From Haloplasmataceae bacterium (GTDB taxonomy: Bacteria; Bacillota_I; Bacilli_A; Haloplasmatales; Haloplasmataceae): a DNA stretch of 38,349 nt. Positions 18,084-25,415 of the stretch are shown here, one piece after another. Below the pieces are notes generated by a model. That model searched no databases. It was not told the origin of the DNA and saw only the letters and a list, made by a program, of their open reading frames with translations. Position 1 is the first letter of the stretch. The number at the start of each line of letters is the position of its first letter. A program made the position numbers and the translations under genes. The stretch is from NCBI GenBank assembly GCA_029240795.1, contig JARDZP010000019.1, forward strand, positions 1-38,349. Direction: 5' to 3'.

Positions 18084-19100
18084 TTATAGATACATTAAAC
18101 CACGATCGGATAATTTGGTAATAAGAAAATTTCCTAAATTAGAATTCGCATATAATTCATAGAGAGCACTGACACCAACTAAACCAGTTAAATGAATAGG
18201 TTGATAATTAACGATTCGATTATTTGTTAAGATAGGGAAAATTTCCACTTTGTTAAGTCCATTTTTAGATATATGAAGCGTAATTGGAAAGCCATAAGTT
18301 AAGGGAGATCTACCAGGAGTATTAAAGACAAAATTACCAATACTATAGAAAACAGGTTTTCCTTGTATTATGTTAATTGGCTGATACTGATGTGATCCGT
18401 GTCCAACAATTATATCAGCACCTGCCTCAATGATTAGTTTTGCTAATTGTCTTTGTTCATTAGTTATAGGTTTATAGTTTAATCCCCAATGAATCGACAC
18501 TATTATGATATTTACGCCATTTAATCTTAAATTTTTAATATCATCTTTTATTAATTCCTCAGATATTAGGTTCACTCCACCATGATTTATCGAAGCATAA
18601 TGATTCAGTGTTTCATCATAGTAAGGCTTATAATTCATATAGTTAAGAATTCCAACCTTAATATCACCTTTATTAATAACGATTGCTCTTCTTGCTTCTT
18701 GCAAATTGCTTCCAGCACCCACCGCAAACATCTTTTTACTATTTAGATGATCAATCGTTTCCTCTAAACCTTCCATACCACAATCTGTTGAATGGTTATT
18801 AGCTAACAAAAAGATATTGAAGTTATGTTTTTCAAATACATTTAAAGCATTTGGAGACATTTTATATTTGTATTTTTTTTCTAACGTGATTCTCGATGCA
18901 TTTTCGCATACCGGTGTTTCTAAGTTTACGACTCTTACATCTGCAGATTTATAAAGCTCTCCAAGTTTTAAAAATGGATAATCATAACCTTCTTGTTTAA
19001 TAATATTCTTTGCCGCATTACCTAATAAAGTATCTCCACCAAAAAAGATACTTAAATGATCCTTTTCACCATTGAGAACGTTGTATTCTTGTATATCCAT
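18084..19100 (-). CDS. CapA/PgsA-family metallophosphatase-like protein
   Basis: The 338-residue protein has the full CapA motif series: FFGGDTLLG near residue 19, NLETPV, LANNHSTDCG, IHWGLNY, GHGSHQYQP and YSIGNFVF. These supply the metal ligands of a calcineurin-like fold. Classical CapA/PgsA proteins are membrane-anchored and take part in poly-gamma-glutamate synthesis or export. This one has no membrane segment or signal peptide, so it should be cytosolic. It is first in a cluster with two ATP-grasp ligases, which suggests a peptide or amide product. AGGTGG precedes the ATG. Confidence 0.85.
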   Translation of the reverse strand: MDIQEYNVLNGEKDHLSIFFGGDTLLGNAAKNIIKQEGYDYPFLKLGELYKSADVRVVNLETPVCENASRITLEKKYKYKMSPNALNVFEKHNFNIFLLANNHSTDCGMEGLEETIDHLNSKKMFAVGAGSNLQEARRAIVINKGDIKVGILNYMNYKPYYDETLNHYASINHGGVNLISEELIKDDIKNLRLNGVNIIIVSIHWGLNYKPITNEQRQLAKLIIEAGADIIVGHGSHQYQPINIIQGKPVFYSIGNFVFNTPGRSPLTYGFPITLHISKNGLNKVEIFPILTNNRIVNYQPIHLTGLVGVSALYELYANSNLGNFLITKLSDRGLMYL

Positions 19101-19251
19101 ATTACCACCTAATTATTAATCTTATATTTATATAATATGACTTTTAATATTTTAAGATTGTATTAATAACTTATTAAGATAAAATAAAAATCTAATAACA
19201 TCATATATTTGACCATTTTAGTTATGATACATTATTATTGGTGAAATACGT

Positions 19252-19280
19252 AAAAAAAGCCTTGAGTTTATCAAGGCTTT
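19252..19280 (-). terminator. terminator after the marR-type gene
   Basis: AAAGCCTTGA pairs with TCAAGGCTTT around a 5-base loop, followed on the minus strand by a T-run, about 40 bp past the stop codon. Confidence 0.88.
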
Positions 19281-19319
19281 TCAATAATTAGAAAATTGAA
19301 AATTGTTTTTTTCTTATAA

Positions 19320-19763
19320 TTAAATTTTAAGTTGATCGAAAAATTCCATTAATTTCATTAATGAATCAGTAAGTAATTGATCTTCATTTATATGTGATTT
19401 TTCAAGTAATTTGTTAATCATCTTTTCATGAAATGCTTCATGAATTTCAAAAGCTTCTTTGCCTTTTTCAGGTAAAGATAAAATAACTACTCTTCTGTCC
19501 TGTTCACTTCGAATACTATTTACATACCCTTTTTGAACTAACCTATTTACTGAAGTAGAAAGTGTTCCAACTGTTACCATTAACTTTGCAGCTACATCTG
19601 ACATTGAAGGATTATTTACTTTCATGATTGCTTCAATAATATGAATTTCTGTTATTGATAAGTTGGTTAATCCATTTTTCTTTAAGTTTCTTTCTTCTAA
19701 TAATAATATATGATTAAACAACTCTACTAGTATTTCATTTAATAATACTCGATTTTTTTCCAT
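19320..19763 (-). CDS. MarR-family transcriptional regulator
   Basis: The 147-residue protein has the winged-helix layout of MarR dimers. The N-terminal helices include LNEILVELFNHILLLEERNL. The recognition region is SMSDVAAKLMVTVGTLSTSV with the wing KGYVNSIRSEQDRRVVILSL, where the Asp-Arg-Arg signature is intact. The C-terminal dimerisation helix follows. It resembles FabT/FabR-like repressors of Gram-positive bacteria, but no fatty-acid genes are adjacent and no operator is evident. The start is the ATG at 19763 with AAAGGTG upstream; the GTG at 19775 overlaps that site. Confidence 0.87.
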   Translation of the reverse strand: MEKNRVLLNEILVELFNHILLLEERNLKKNGLTNLSITEIHIIEAIMKVNNPSMSDVAAKLMVTVGTLSTSVNRLVQKGYVNSIRSEQDRRVVILSLPEKGKEAFEIHEAFHEKMINKLLEKSHINEDQLLTDSLMKLMEFFDQLKI

Positions 19764-19831
19764 TTTTATTATCACCTTTAACTAATTATAACATATAATT
19801 TCCACAAAAAAAACCATTTTGAATATCAAAA

Positions 19832-20701
19832 TTATAATAATCTTTTCATATCATTAGGTAATTCACAAATTATAGTTTTTTTACTATAAGTCCTAGGCTC
19901 AACAAAAGTTAATTCATGTGAATGTAATGCTTGGCGATTAATTAATTCACTATGTTTATTATAAAAACTATCACCTAAGATGTAACCTCCAATTGACGCT
20001 AAATGAACTCTAATTTGATGTGTTCTACCACTTTTAAGCTCACATTCTACTAAAGAATATGAATCATATTCTTTGATAACTTTAAAAACTGTTTTACTCC
20101 TCTTTCCAGAATCACTTACTTCATATTTAGCTTCTTCATTACGAATGATAGAATCTTCGATAGTTCCTGCTTGATCTTTTAGTTTACCATCAATAATAGC
20201 TAAATACTTTTTAACAATGAAGTCCTCATCAAACTGTTTAGCAACAAATTGATGACTATAAGCATTTTTAGCAACAATTAAGATACCACTCGTATCCATG
20301 TCTAAGCGATTAACAAAACGGATCTTCCGTTTTAGTCCTTTTTTATTAAAATAAAAGGCTACCCCATTAGCGATTGTACCCTTTAGATGGCTCTCTGTCG
20401 GATGAACTAATATATTAGGAACTTTATTAATAATTAATAAATCATCTGATTCATAAATGATATCAAGTGGTATATCTTGAAGTTCATAGTTATGTGTTTC
20501 ATCTTCAAAATTAATCGTTATCAAATCATCTACATTTAATTTAATATTTTTTTTAACTGCTTTTAAATTTACTAACAAATTACTATTTCTAATTAAATCA
20601 TTTGTCAATCTTAGTGAAACGATTAATTCGTCTTTTAAATAATCAAATAATCGTTCACTTTTAGTTACTGTATGTGATAAGATTTGCTCATTATTAATCA
20701 T
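19832..20701 (-). CDS. RluA-family pseudouridine synthase
   Basis: This family converts uridine to pseudouridine in rRNA or tRNA. The 289-residue product has an N-terminal S4-like region, the catalytic motif FVNRLDMDTSG with Asp134, and GRTHQIRVHLASIG, the second family block. The family includes RluA, RluC, RluD and the YlyB/YhcT proteins of Bacillus, and the target site cannot be assigned from sequence. It appears to be transcribed alone. Confidence 0.9.
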   Translation of the reverse strand: MINNEQILSHTVTKSERLFDYLKDELIVSLRLTNDLIRNSNLLVNLKAVKKNIKLNVDDLITINFEDETHNYELQDIPLDIIYESDDLLIINKVPNILVHPTESHLKGTIANGVAFYFNKKGLKRKIRFVNRLDMDTSGILIVAKNAYSHQFVAKQFDEDFIVKKYLAIIDGKLKDQAGTIEDSIIRNEEAKYEVSDSGKRSKTVFKVIKEYDSYSLVECELKSGRTHQIRVHLASIGGYILGDSFYNKHSELINRQALHSHELTFVEPRTYSKKTIICELPNDMKRLL

Positions 20702-20874
20702 CTTATTTCCTCTACTATTTCTATAAATTATTACTATTATTTTATCCTTAATTATTTGATTATATCATTAATAAACTTATATTTATATAAATAAAAAAAT
20801 TCTTTCTTAAACGAAAGAACTTTAATTTTTTTCTTCTTATTAATTTACTTTAAGATAGGGAGTTATTTAATAAT

Positions 20875-21168
20875 ATGTAGAATGCTAAATATTTTTCTCA
20901 TGTAAAACAATTACAACAAGAACAAATGAAACAGTAGAAAATAGTAAACATTTTCAACATTAAAATTCGAATTTGTGATTTTTTTGGTGATAAACCAGTC
21001 AAACTATCAGGAAATGGAAATAAAGATTAGACCCTGTTTTTTCCTGAAGGTGGATTCATGATGGTCATGAAAACGAAGGACAACGAAAATGGTCTTAATT
21101 TTAAAAAAGAGTATGCAAAGCTGGCTGGAATCATTGCCATGTTAATCGATGAAACAACAACAAGTTAA
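20875..21168 (+). pseudogene. unrecognised gene relic with three in-frame TAG codons
   Basis: From an ATG at 20875 a single frame stays protein-like for 97 codons to a TAA at 21166. It is interrupted by TAG at 20878, 20935 and 21028 and by no other stop. The best stretches are FFGDKPVKLSGNGNKD and LNFKKEYAKLAGIIAMLIDE. A GGGAG sequence lies about 14 bases before the ATG. It fills the gap between the pseudouridine synthase and the first DUF5667-like gene and converges on the latter. No family is recognised. Decay by nonsense mutation is the simplest reading, since TAG ends several intact genes here. Confidence 0.4.
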
Positions 21169-21206
21169 TGAATTTAATGTAACAAAAATGATTAAGTCGT
21201 TATTTC

Positions 21207-21968
21207 TTAATTTATATCAATATATTCTAATAATTTTACTTTTAAATCAGTAATTGATAAGCCTAACGATTCTAATAATAAACTTAAGTTTACAACTTTC
21301 TCATCATTTATTGTAACTACATGATCAATTAATAATAATTCATCTACAGTTTTTGAAGTAATTGCACTAATTACATGTAATTTTAATAAATCACTATAAC
21401 CATACCCTTGATCATGTAATGTACTTACTGAATCGATATCTGTAAATCTTGTGAATAGTGACATTTTCGCACTATTTAAATCTTTAAGTACGCAGTCTTT
21501 TACCTCATAAGATATTTTTGCCTTTGCTTTTTCATTTACTTTTGTTATCTTACCTTCTGCCATATTTACTCTTGCTTCAAGTTTAGCTAATCTTTCATCA
21601 CTTATTCTTCCTTCAACTAATAATTTTTGTAGACAAATATTTGCCCGTTCTAAACTTAACCCGTATTCAATAAATAATTTATTTGCATAAGATGCCACTA
21701 TTTTCGGATCTAATATATCTAATTCAGCCAATCTTTTTTCTGCGATTTTAGCTAGTTTTTCAGCTTTCCTTTCTTTACTAAATGTAAATTTTAAATTAAG
21801 CTTTTCTAAGAATTTATCTATACTGTATAAAGCATTCCCTGGAATTAAACCTGCATTAGGTAATTCATCTGAATCTATTACAACTTTATTTATTGTATCA
21901 GTCGCACCCACACTTAATCCAAATGATAGAAAGGTTAACATTAAAGCTGATATTATAAACATTTTCAT
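21207..21968 (-). CDS. secreted DUF5667-like protein, paralogue 1 (divergent, no charged tail)
   Basis: From the ATG at 21968 (GGAGG eight bases upstream) the product is 253 residues. It begins with a signal peptide (MKMFIISALMLTFLSFGLSV, cut near GATD). The conserved block runs from DELPNAGLIPGNALYSIDKF through a KAEKLAKIAEKRLAEL helix, as in DUF5667. It lacks the highly charged C-terminal tail of its two upstream paralogues and has diverged further. A longer frame to 22094 exists but would place the signal sequence internally. Two TCACA repeats 11 bp apart lie upstream. The molecular function of the family is unknown. Confidence 0.8.
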   Translation of the reverse strand: MKMFIISALMLTFLSFGLSVGATDTINKVVIDSDELPNAGLIPGNALYSIDKFLEKLNLKFTFSKERKAEKLAKIAEKRLAELDILDPKIVASYANKLFIEYGLSLERANICLQKLLVEGRISDERLAKLEARVNMAEGKITKVNEKAKAKISYEVKDCVLKDLNSAKMSLFTRFTDIDSVSTLHDQGYGYSDLLKLHVISAITSKTVDELLLIDHVVTINDEKVVNLSLLLESLGLSITDLKVKLLEYIDIN

Positions 21969-22011
21969 ATTATAATCCTCCATCCTACAATAACTTATTG
22001 TACTAAATAAT

Positions 22012-22027
22012 TGTGAGTGATATGTGA
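22012..22027 (-). promoter_or_regulatory. 11-bp-spaced operator repeats upstream of DUF5667-like gene 1
   Basis: Two TCACA cores (plus-strand TGTGA at 22012 and 22023) lie exactly 11 bp apart, 44-59 bp before the start codon. The same motif occurs four times before each of the other two paralogues. Confidence 0.6.
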
Positions 22028-22051
22028 TGATTAAAATCTCTATATATATGT

Positions 22052-22082
22052 AAAAAAAGCAGAAATAAATCCTGCTTTTTTT
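22052..22082. terminator. terminator after DUF5667-like gene 2
   Basis: GCAG and CTGC pair within an A-run/T-run frame (AAAAAAAGCAG...CTGCTTTTTT), about 13 bp past the stop. It is nearly the same sequence as the terminator at 23091, so it was copied with the gene. The stem is shorter than in that copy. Confidence 0.7.
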
Positions 22083-22094
22083 ACAATATATCAA

Positions 22095-22970
22095 TTATTT
22101 TTCTTTTTTTTCGTTAATTTTTTCTTTTACTTCTTCGCGTCTTTCATCTGCTTGTTTTTGTGCCTCATCCATTTTAGTTTTCATCGTTTCTTTTAATAAA
22201 CCTTTATATTCTGTTAATTTAGTTTTTAAATCATCTCTAGTTAATTCTAATGTTTCTAATAAAACATCAAAGTTAATTGCTTTTTCATTTTCTTCATCTG
22301 TAGTAACTACATTTTCCACTAATAATAATTCATCAATTGTTTTTGAAGATAATTCTGCGATGGCTTGTAATTTTAGTAACTCTCCATAACCATAACCTTC
22401 ATCATGTAATGTATTCATTGCTTCTTTATCAGTAAATCTTGTGAATATTGACATTTTAGCATTCTTTATTGCTTCATTTACACTTTCTTTTACTTCGTCA
22501 GAGATTTTTTCTTTTGCTTTTTCATTAACTTTATCTTGACGTTCTTCAGCTTTTGCCACTTTCGCTTCAAGTTTAGCTAATTTTTCTTCACTAATTTTAC
22601 CTTCAGCTGCTAATTTTTGAACATATAAATTAGCCTTTTCTAGACTTAAACCATATTCATTAAATAATTCATCAGCATAAATTGCTGCTTTTTCAGGATC
22701 TAATTCATTAAGTTCAGCTAATCTTTCTTCAGCTACTTTAGCAAGTTTTTCAGCTCTTTTTTCATCACTGAATGTTAATTTTAATGCGATATTTTCAAAG
22801 AATTTATCTACACCATAGAATGTATCCCCTGGAGTTAAACCAGCATCAGGTAATTCATCTGTAGTTTCAATAACTTCTTCATTCGTAGTAGCAACAGTTG
22901 CACCTACACTAAAACCAGATGTTAATAACACAACAAACATAAATCCAAATAAAACAAATATTTTTTTCAT
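22095..22970 (-). CDS. secreted DUF5667-like protein, paralogue 2
   Basis: The 291-residue protein has a signal peptide (about residues 1-24, ending FSVGA). DELPDAGLTPGDTFYGVDKF follows, with several amphipathic, Glu/Lys/Ala-rich helices (EKRAEKLAKVAEERLAEL and a coiled-coil-like segment near 115-160). The last ~35 residues are a highly charged tail (KQADERREEVKEKINEKKEK). It should be exported and probably helical, at the surface or outside the cell. It is very close in sequence to paralogue 3. Four 11-bp-spaced repeats precede it and a terminator follows, so it is its own transcription unit. Its function is unknown. Confidence 0.88.
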   Translation of the reverse strand: MKKIFVLFGFMFVVLLTSGFSVGATVATTNEEVIETTDELPDAGLTPGDTFYGVDKFFENIALKLTFSDEKRAEKLAKVAEERLAELNELDPEKAAIYADELFNEYGLSLEKANLYVQKLAAEGKISEEKLAKLEAKVAKAEERQDKVNEKAKEKISDEVKESVNEAIKNAKMSIFTRFTDKEAMNTLHDEGYGYGELLKLQAIAELSSKTIDELLLVENVVTTDEENEKAINFDVLLETLELTRDDLKTKLTEYKGLLKETMKTKMDEAQKQADERREEVKEKINEKKEK

Positions 22971-23017
22971 TTTAAATTCCTCCTATTTCTTTTTACACTT
23001 TTATTATATTTTTTCAT

Positions 23018-23055
23018 TGTGATTATTTTGTGAGAGTTGTATGAGAGATATGTGA
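23018..23055 (-). promoter_or_regulatory. four 11-bp-spaced operator repeats upstream of DUF5667-like gene 2
   Basis: On the plus strand the cores TGTGA, TGTGA, TATGA and TGTGA start at 23018, 23029, 23040 and 23051, in exact 11-bp steps (minus-strand consensus near TCTCACAAAAT). They lie 48-85 bp before the start, next to a TATAAT-like -10. The arrangement is that of OmpR/PhoB-type response-regulator boxes. Confidence 0.75.
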
Positions 23056-23090
23056 AGTATTAAAATTATTATATTTTAACTACAAAATGA

Positions 23091-23121
23091 AAAAAAGGCA
23101 GGAATAAATCCTGCTTTTTTT
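23091..23121. terminator. terminator after DUF5667-like gene 3
   Basis: GCAGGA pairs with TCCTGC around ATAAA, flanked by an A-run and a T-run, so it can act in both directions. It ends 13 bp before the stop codon position of the gene it serves. Confidence 0.82.
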
Positions 23122-23133
23122 ACAATATATCAA

Positions 23134-24021
23134 TTATTTTTCTCTTTTTTCGTTAACTTTATCAGTAATTTTTTCTTTTACTTCTTCGCGTCTTTCATCT
23201 GCTTGTTTTTGTGCCTCATCCATTTTAGTTTTCATTGTTTCTTTAGCATTATCTTTATATTCTGTTAATGTTGTTTTTAAATCTTCTCTAGTTAATTCTA
23301 ATGATTCTAATAAAACATCGAAGTTAATTGTTTTTTCATTTTCTTCATTTGTAGTAACTACATTTTCCATTAATAATAATTCATTAATTGTTTTTGAAGA
23401 TAATTCTGCGATGGCTTGTAATTTTAATAACTCTCCATAACCATAACCTTCATCATGTAATGTATTCATTGCTTCTTTATCAGTAAATCTTGTGAATATT
23501 GACATTTTAGCATTCTTTAATGATTCATTTACATTATCTCTTACTTCATCAGAGATTTTTTCTTTTGCTTTTTCATTTACTTTATTTTGACGTTCTTCAG
23601 CTTTAACTACTTTTGCTTCAAGTTTAGCTAATTTTTCTTCACTAATTTTACCTTCAGATACTAATTTTTGAACATATAAATTAGCTTTCTCTAGACTTAA
23701 ACCATATTCATTAAATAATTCATCAGCATATATCGCTGCTTTTTCAGGATCTAATTCATTAAGTTCAGCTAATCTTTCTTCAGCTACTTTAGCAAGTTTT
23801 TCAGCTCTTTTTTCATCACTGAATGTTAGCTTTAATGCGACGTTTTCAAAGAATTTATCTACTCCATAGAATGTATCCCCTGGAGTTAAACCAGCATCAG
23901 GTAATTCATCAGTAGTTTCTGTAACTTCTTCATTCGTAGTAGTAACAGTTGCACCTACACTAAAACCAGATGTTAATAACACAACAAACATAAATCCAAA
24001 TAAAACAAATATTTTTTTCAT
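23134..24021 (-). CDS. secreted DUF5667-like protein, paralogue 3
   Basis: The 295-residue protein is nearly a duplicate of paralogue 2. It has the same signal peptide (MKKIFVLFGFMFVVLLTSGF), the same DELPDAGLTPGDTFYGVDKF block and the same helical body. Its charged tail has a four-residue insertion (EKITDKVNEKREK). Differences are mostly conservative, which suggests recent duplication with both copies still under selection. TTGGAGG precedes the ATG. Four 11-bp repeats lie 49-86 bp upstream. Its function is unknown. Confidence 0.88.
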   Translation of the reverse strand: MKKIFVLFGFMFVVLLTSGFSVGATVTTTNEEVTETTDELPDAGLTPGDTFYGVDKFFENVALKLTFSDEKRAEKLAKVAEERLAELNELDPEKAAIYADELFNEYGLSLEKANLYVQKLVSEGKISEEKLAKLEAKVVKAEERQNKVNEKAKEKISDEVRDNVNESLKNAKMSIFTRFTDKEAMNTLHDEGYGYGELLKLQAIAELSSKTINELLLMENVVTTNEENEKTINFDVLLESLELTREDLKTTLTEYKDNAKETMKTKMDEAQKQADERREEVKEKITDKVNEKREK

Positions 24022-24069
24022 TAATTATTTCCTCCAATTTCTATTTATATTCATATTGTAGTGCCCAAT

Positions 24070-24107
24070 TGTGATTAAATTGTGATAATTATATGATAAT
24101 TGTGTGA
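24070..24107 (-). promoter_or_regulatory. four 11-bp-spaced operator repeats upstream of DUF5667-like gene 3
   Basis: On the plus strand TGTGA, TGTGA, TATGA and TGTGA start at 24070, 24081, 24092 and 24103, exactly 11 bp apart. The minus strand reads as four tandem units close to TATCACAATTT. The third unit is the weak one (TATGA), as upstream of gene 2. No other signal is seen in the rest of the 358-bp gap up to 24379 apart from an AT-rich promoter-like TATAAT at 24301. Confidence 0.8.
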
Positions 24108-24379
24108 AATATAAAAAAGATTGAATAAATATCTTTTTATTTTCATAAACAATAACATAAAATATGTCTAAACTTACTTTTAAATATGCATAAGAATATT
24201 ATATCACTTTTCTTTACTTTATAACTCGTGTTCATGTTAAATAGCATTTTCTTTTATGAAAACTTGTTTAAAAATAAATAATTATTAATCTTGTTTATGA
24301 TATAATTAATTGAAAATTATAATTAAAAGAATTAAATCCAATTAATATATAACAACAAAAATACAAAGGAGAAAATCAT

Positions 24380-25366
24380 ATGGAACTCCCACTACATTTA
24401 CTTACTGCTATTGATCACGAGCTCGAAAAACAATCTACTCATAAGATTGCTACACTAGTGACTGAACTTTCTGAGAGTTACCGTACTGGCATCCCTCTCA
24501 ACAAAGGGAAATTCATTCGTTCTCACGAAGATGTAATAGCTTATGCATCATTTAGATTACCCGCAACATTTGCCGCAGTATATTCATCTATTAGTCATAT
24601 TAAAGAGCGGTATCCTCAATGGAATCCGAAAACACTAATGGATGTTGGAGCAGGACCTGGTACTGCAATGTGGGCTACATCAACTCTATGGACAGCCTTA
24701 GAACATATCACATTGTTAGAGCAAGAAGAGTACATGATCGATTTTGGTAAAAGACTGTCTGCTTATTCTCCACTGACTGCAGTTCAAAAGGCAGAATGGA
24801 TAAAAACTGATATTACAAAACAATGGGATGTATCTCCTCACGATTTGGTAATAGCATCTTATGTTCTTAATGAACTACCGCAAGATAAAAGTGAGAAGTT
24901 TATAAAACAACTTTGGGATCGTACAGGTGACGTACTTGTGATCATTGAACCTGGAACACCAGCTGGGTTTTTGCGGATTAAAAAAGCCCGTGAACAGTTA
25001 ATAGCAACTGGTGCTAAGACTATAGCACCTTGTCCACATGACTTACCTTGCCCAATGGATAATAGTGATTGGTGTCATTTTTCACAACGTGTGGCACGGT
25101 CACGATTACACAGAAATGTAAAGGCAGGTGAGTTATCTTATGAGGATGAAAAATTCTCATTCTTGTGCATGTCACGAACGGGTGGAAAGGCTATTAAAGG
25201 ATTAGTAATAAGACATCCTCAGGTTAGAAAAGGTCATATTCAATTAAAACTCTGTACACCTAATGGATTGACAAACTCTATGATCACACGCAAAGATAAA
25301 GATCTATTTAAAAAATCTCGCGATTTAACTTGGGGTTCAATTATAAACAATAATGATGAGCTATAA
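24380..25366 (+). CDS. Rsm22-family SAM-dependent methyltransferase (small-subunit associated)
   Basis: The 328-residue protein has a class I methyltransferase fold: the SAM-binding loop LMDVGAGPGTAMWA (about residues 91-104), the acidic LEQEEYMIDFG and the motif ASYVLNELP. A Cys-rich block follows (CPHDLPCPMDNSDWCHF, then FLCMSR), typical of the mitochondrial and bacterial Rsm22 family. The yeast and mitochondrial members associate with the small ribosomal subunit and bind an Fe-S cluster; the target base in bacteria is unsettled. Base composition and codon choice (more C- and G-ending codons) differ clearly from the neighbours, which suggests transfer. AAAGGAG precedes the ATG. Confidence 0.87.
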   Translation: MELPLHLLTAIDHELEKQSTHKIATLVTELSESYRTGIPLNKGKFIRSHEDVIAYASFRLPATFAAVYSSISHIKERYPQWNPKTLMDVGAGPGTAMWATSTLWTALEHITLLEQEEYMIDFGKRLSAYSPLTAVQKAEWIKTDITKQWDVSPHDLVIASYVLNELPQDKSEKFIKQLWDRTGDVLVIIEPGTPAGFLRIKKAREQLIATGAKTIAPCPHDLPCPMDNSDWCHFSQRVARSRLHRNVKAGELSYEDEKFSFLCMSRTGGKAIKGLVIRHPQVRKGHIQLKLCTPNGLTNSMITRKDKDLFKKSRDLTWGSIINNNDEL

Positions 25367-25378
25367 AAATACTAAAAA

Positions 25379-25413
25379 ACTCACATAACTTTTGTTATGT
25401 GAGTCATTTTTTT
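25379..25413. terminator. bidirectional terminator between rsm22-like gene and ysxC
   Basis: ACTCACATAAC pairs perfectly with GTTATGTGAGT around a 4-base loop, with a T-run on one side and an A-run on the other. It serves both converging genes. Confidence 0.9.
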
Positions 25414-25415
25414 GT

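Noticed and set aside
20875-21168. TAG recoded as an amino acid throughout this genome
   Set aside because: At least six intact genes (thyA, dfrA, bcp and others) end in TAG at family-typical positions, so TAG works as stop here.
21969-22094. Longer N-terminus for DUF5667-like protein 1
   Set aside because: It would put 42 residues before a clear signal peptide and span the operator and terminator region; GGAGG lies eight bases before the ATG at 21968.
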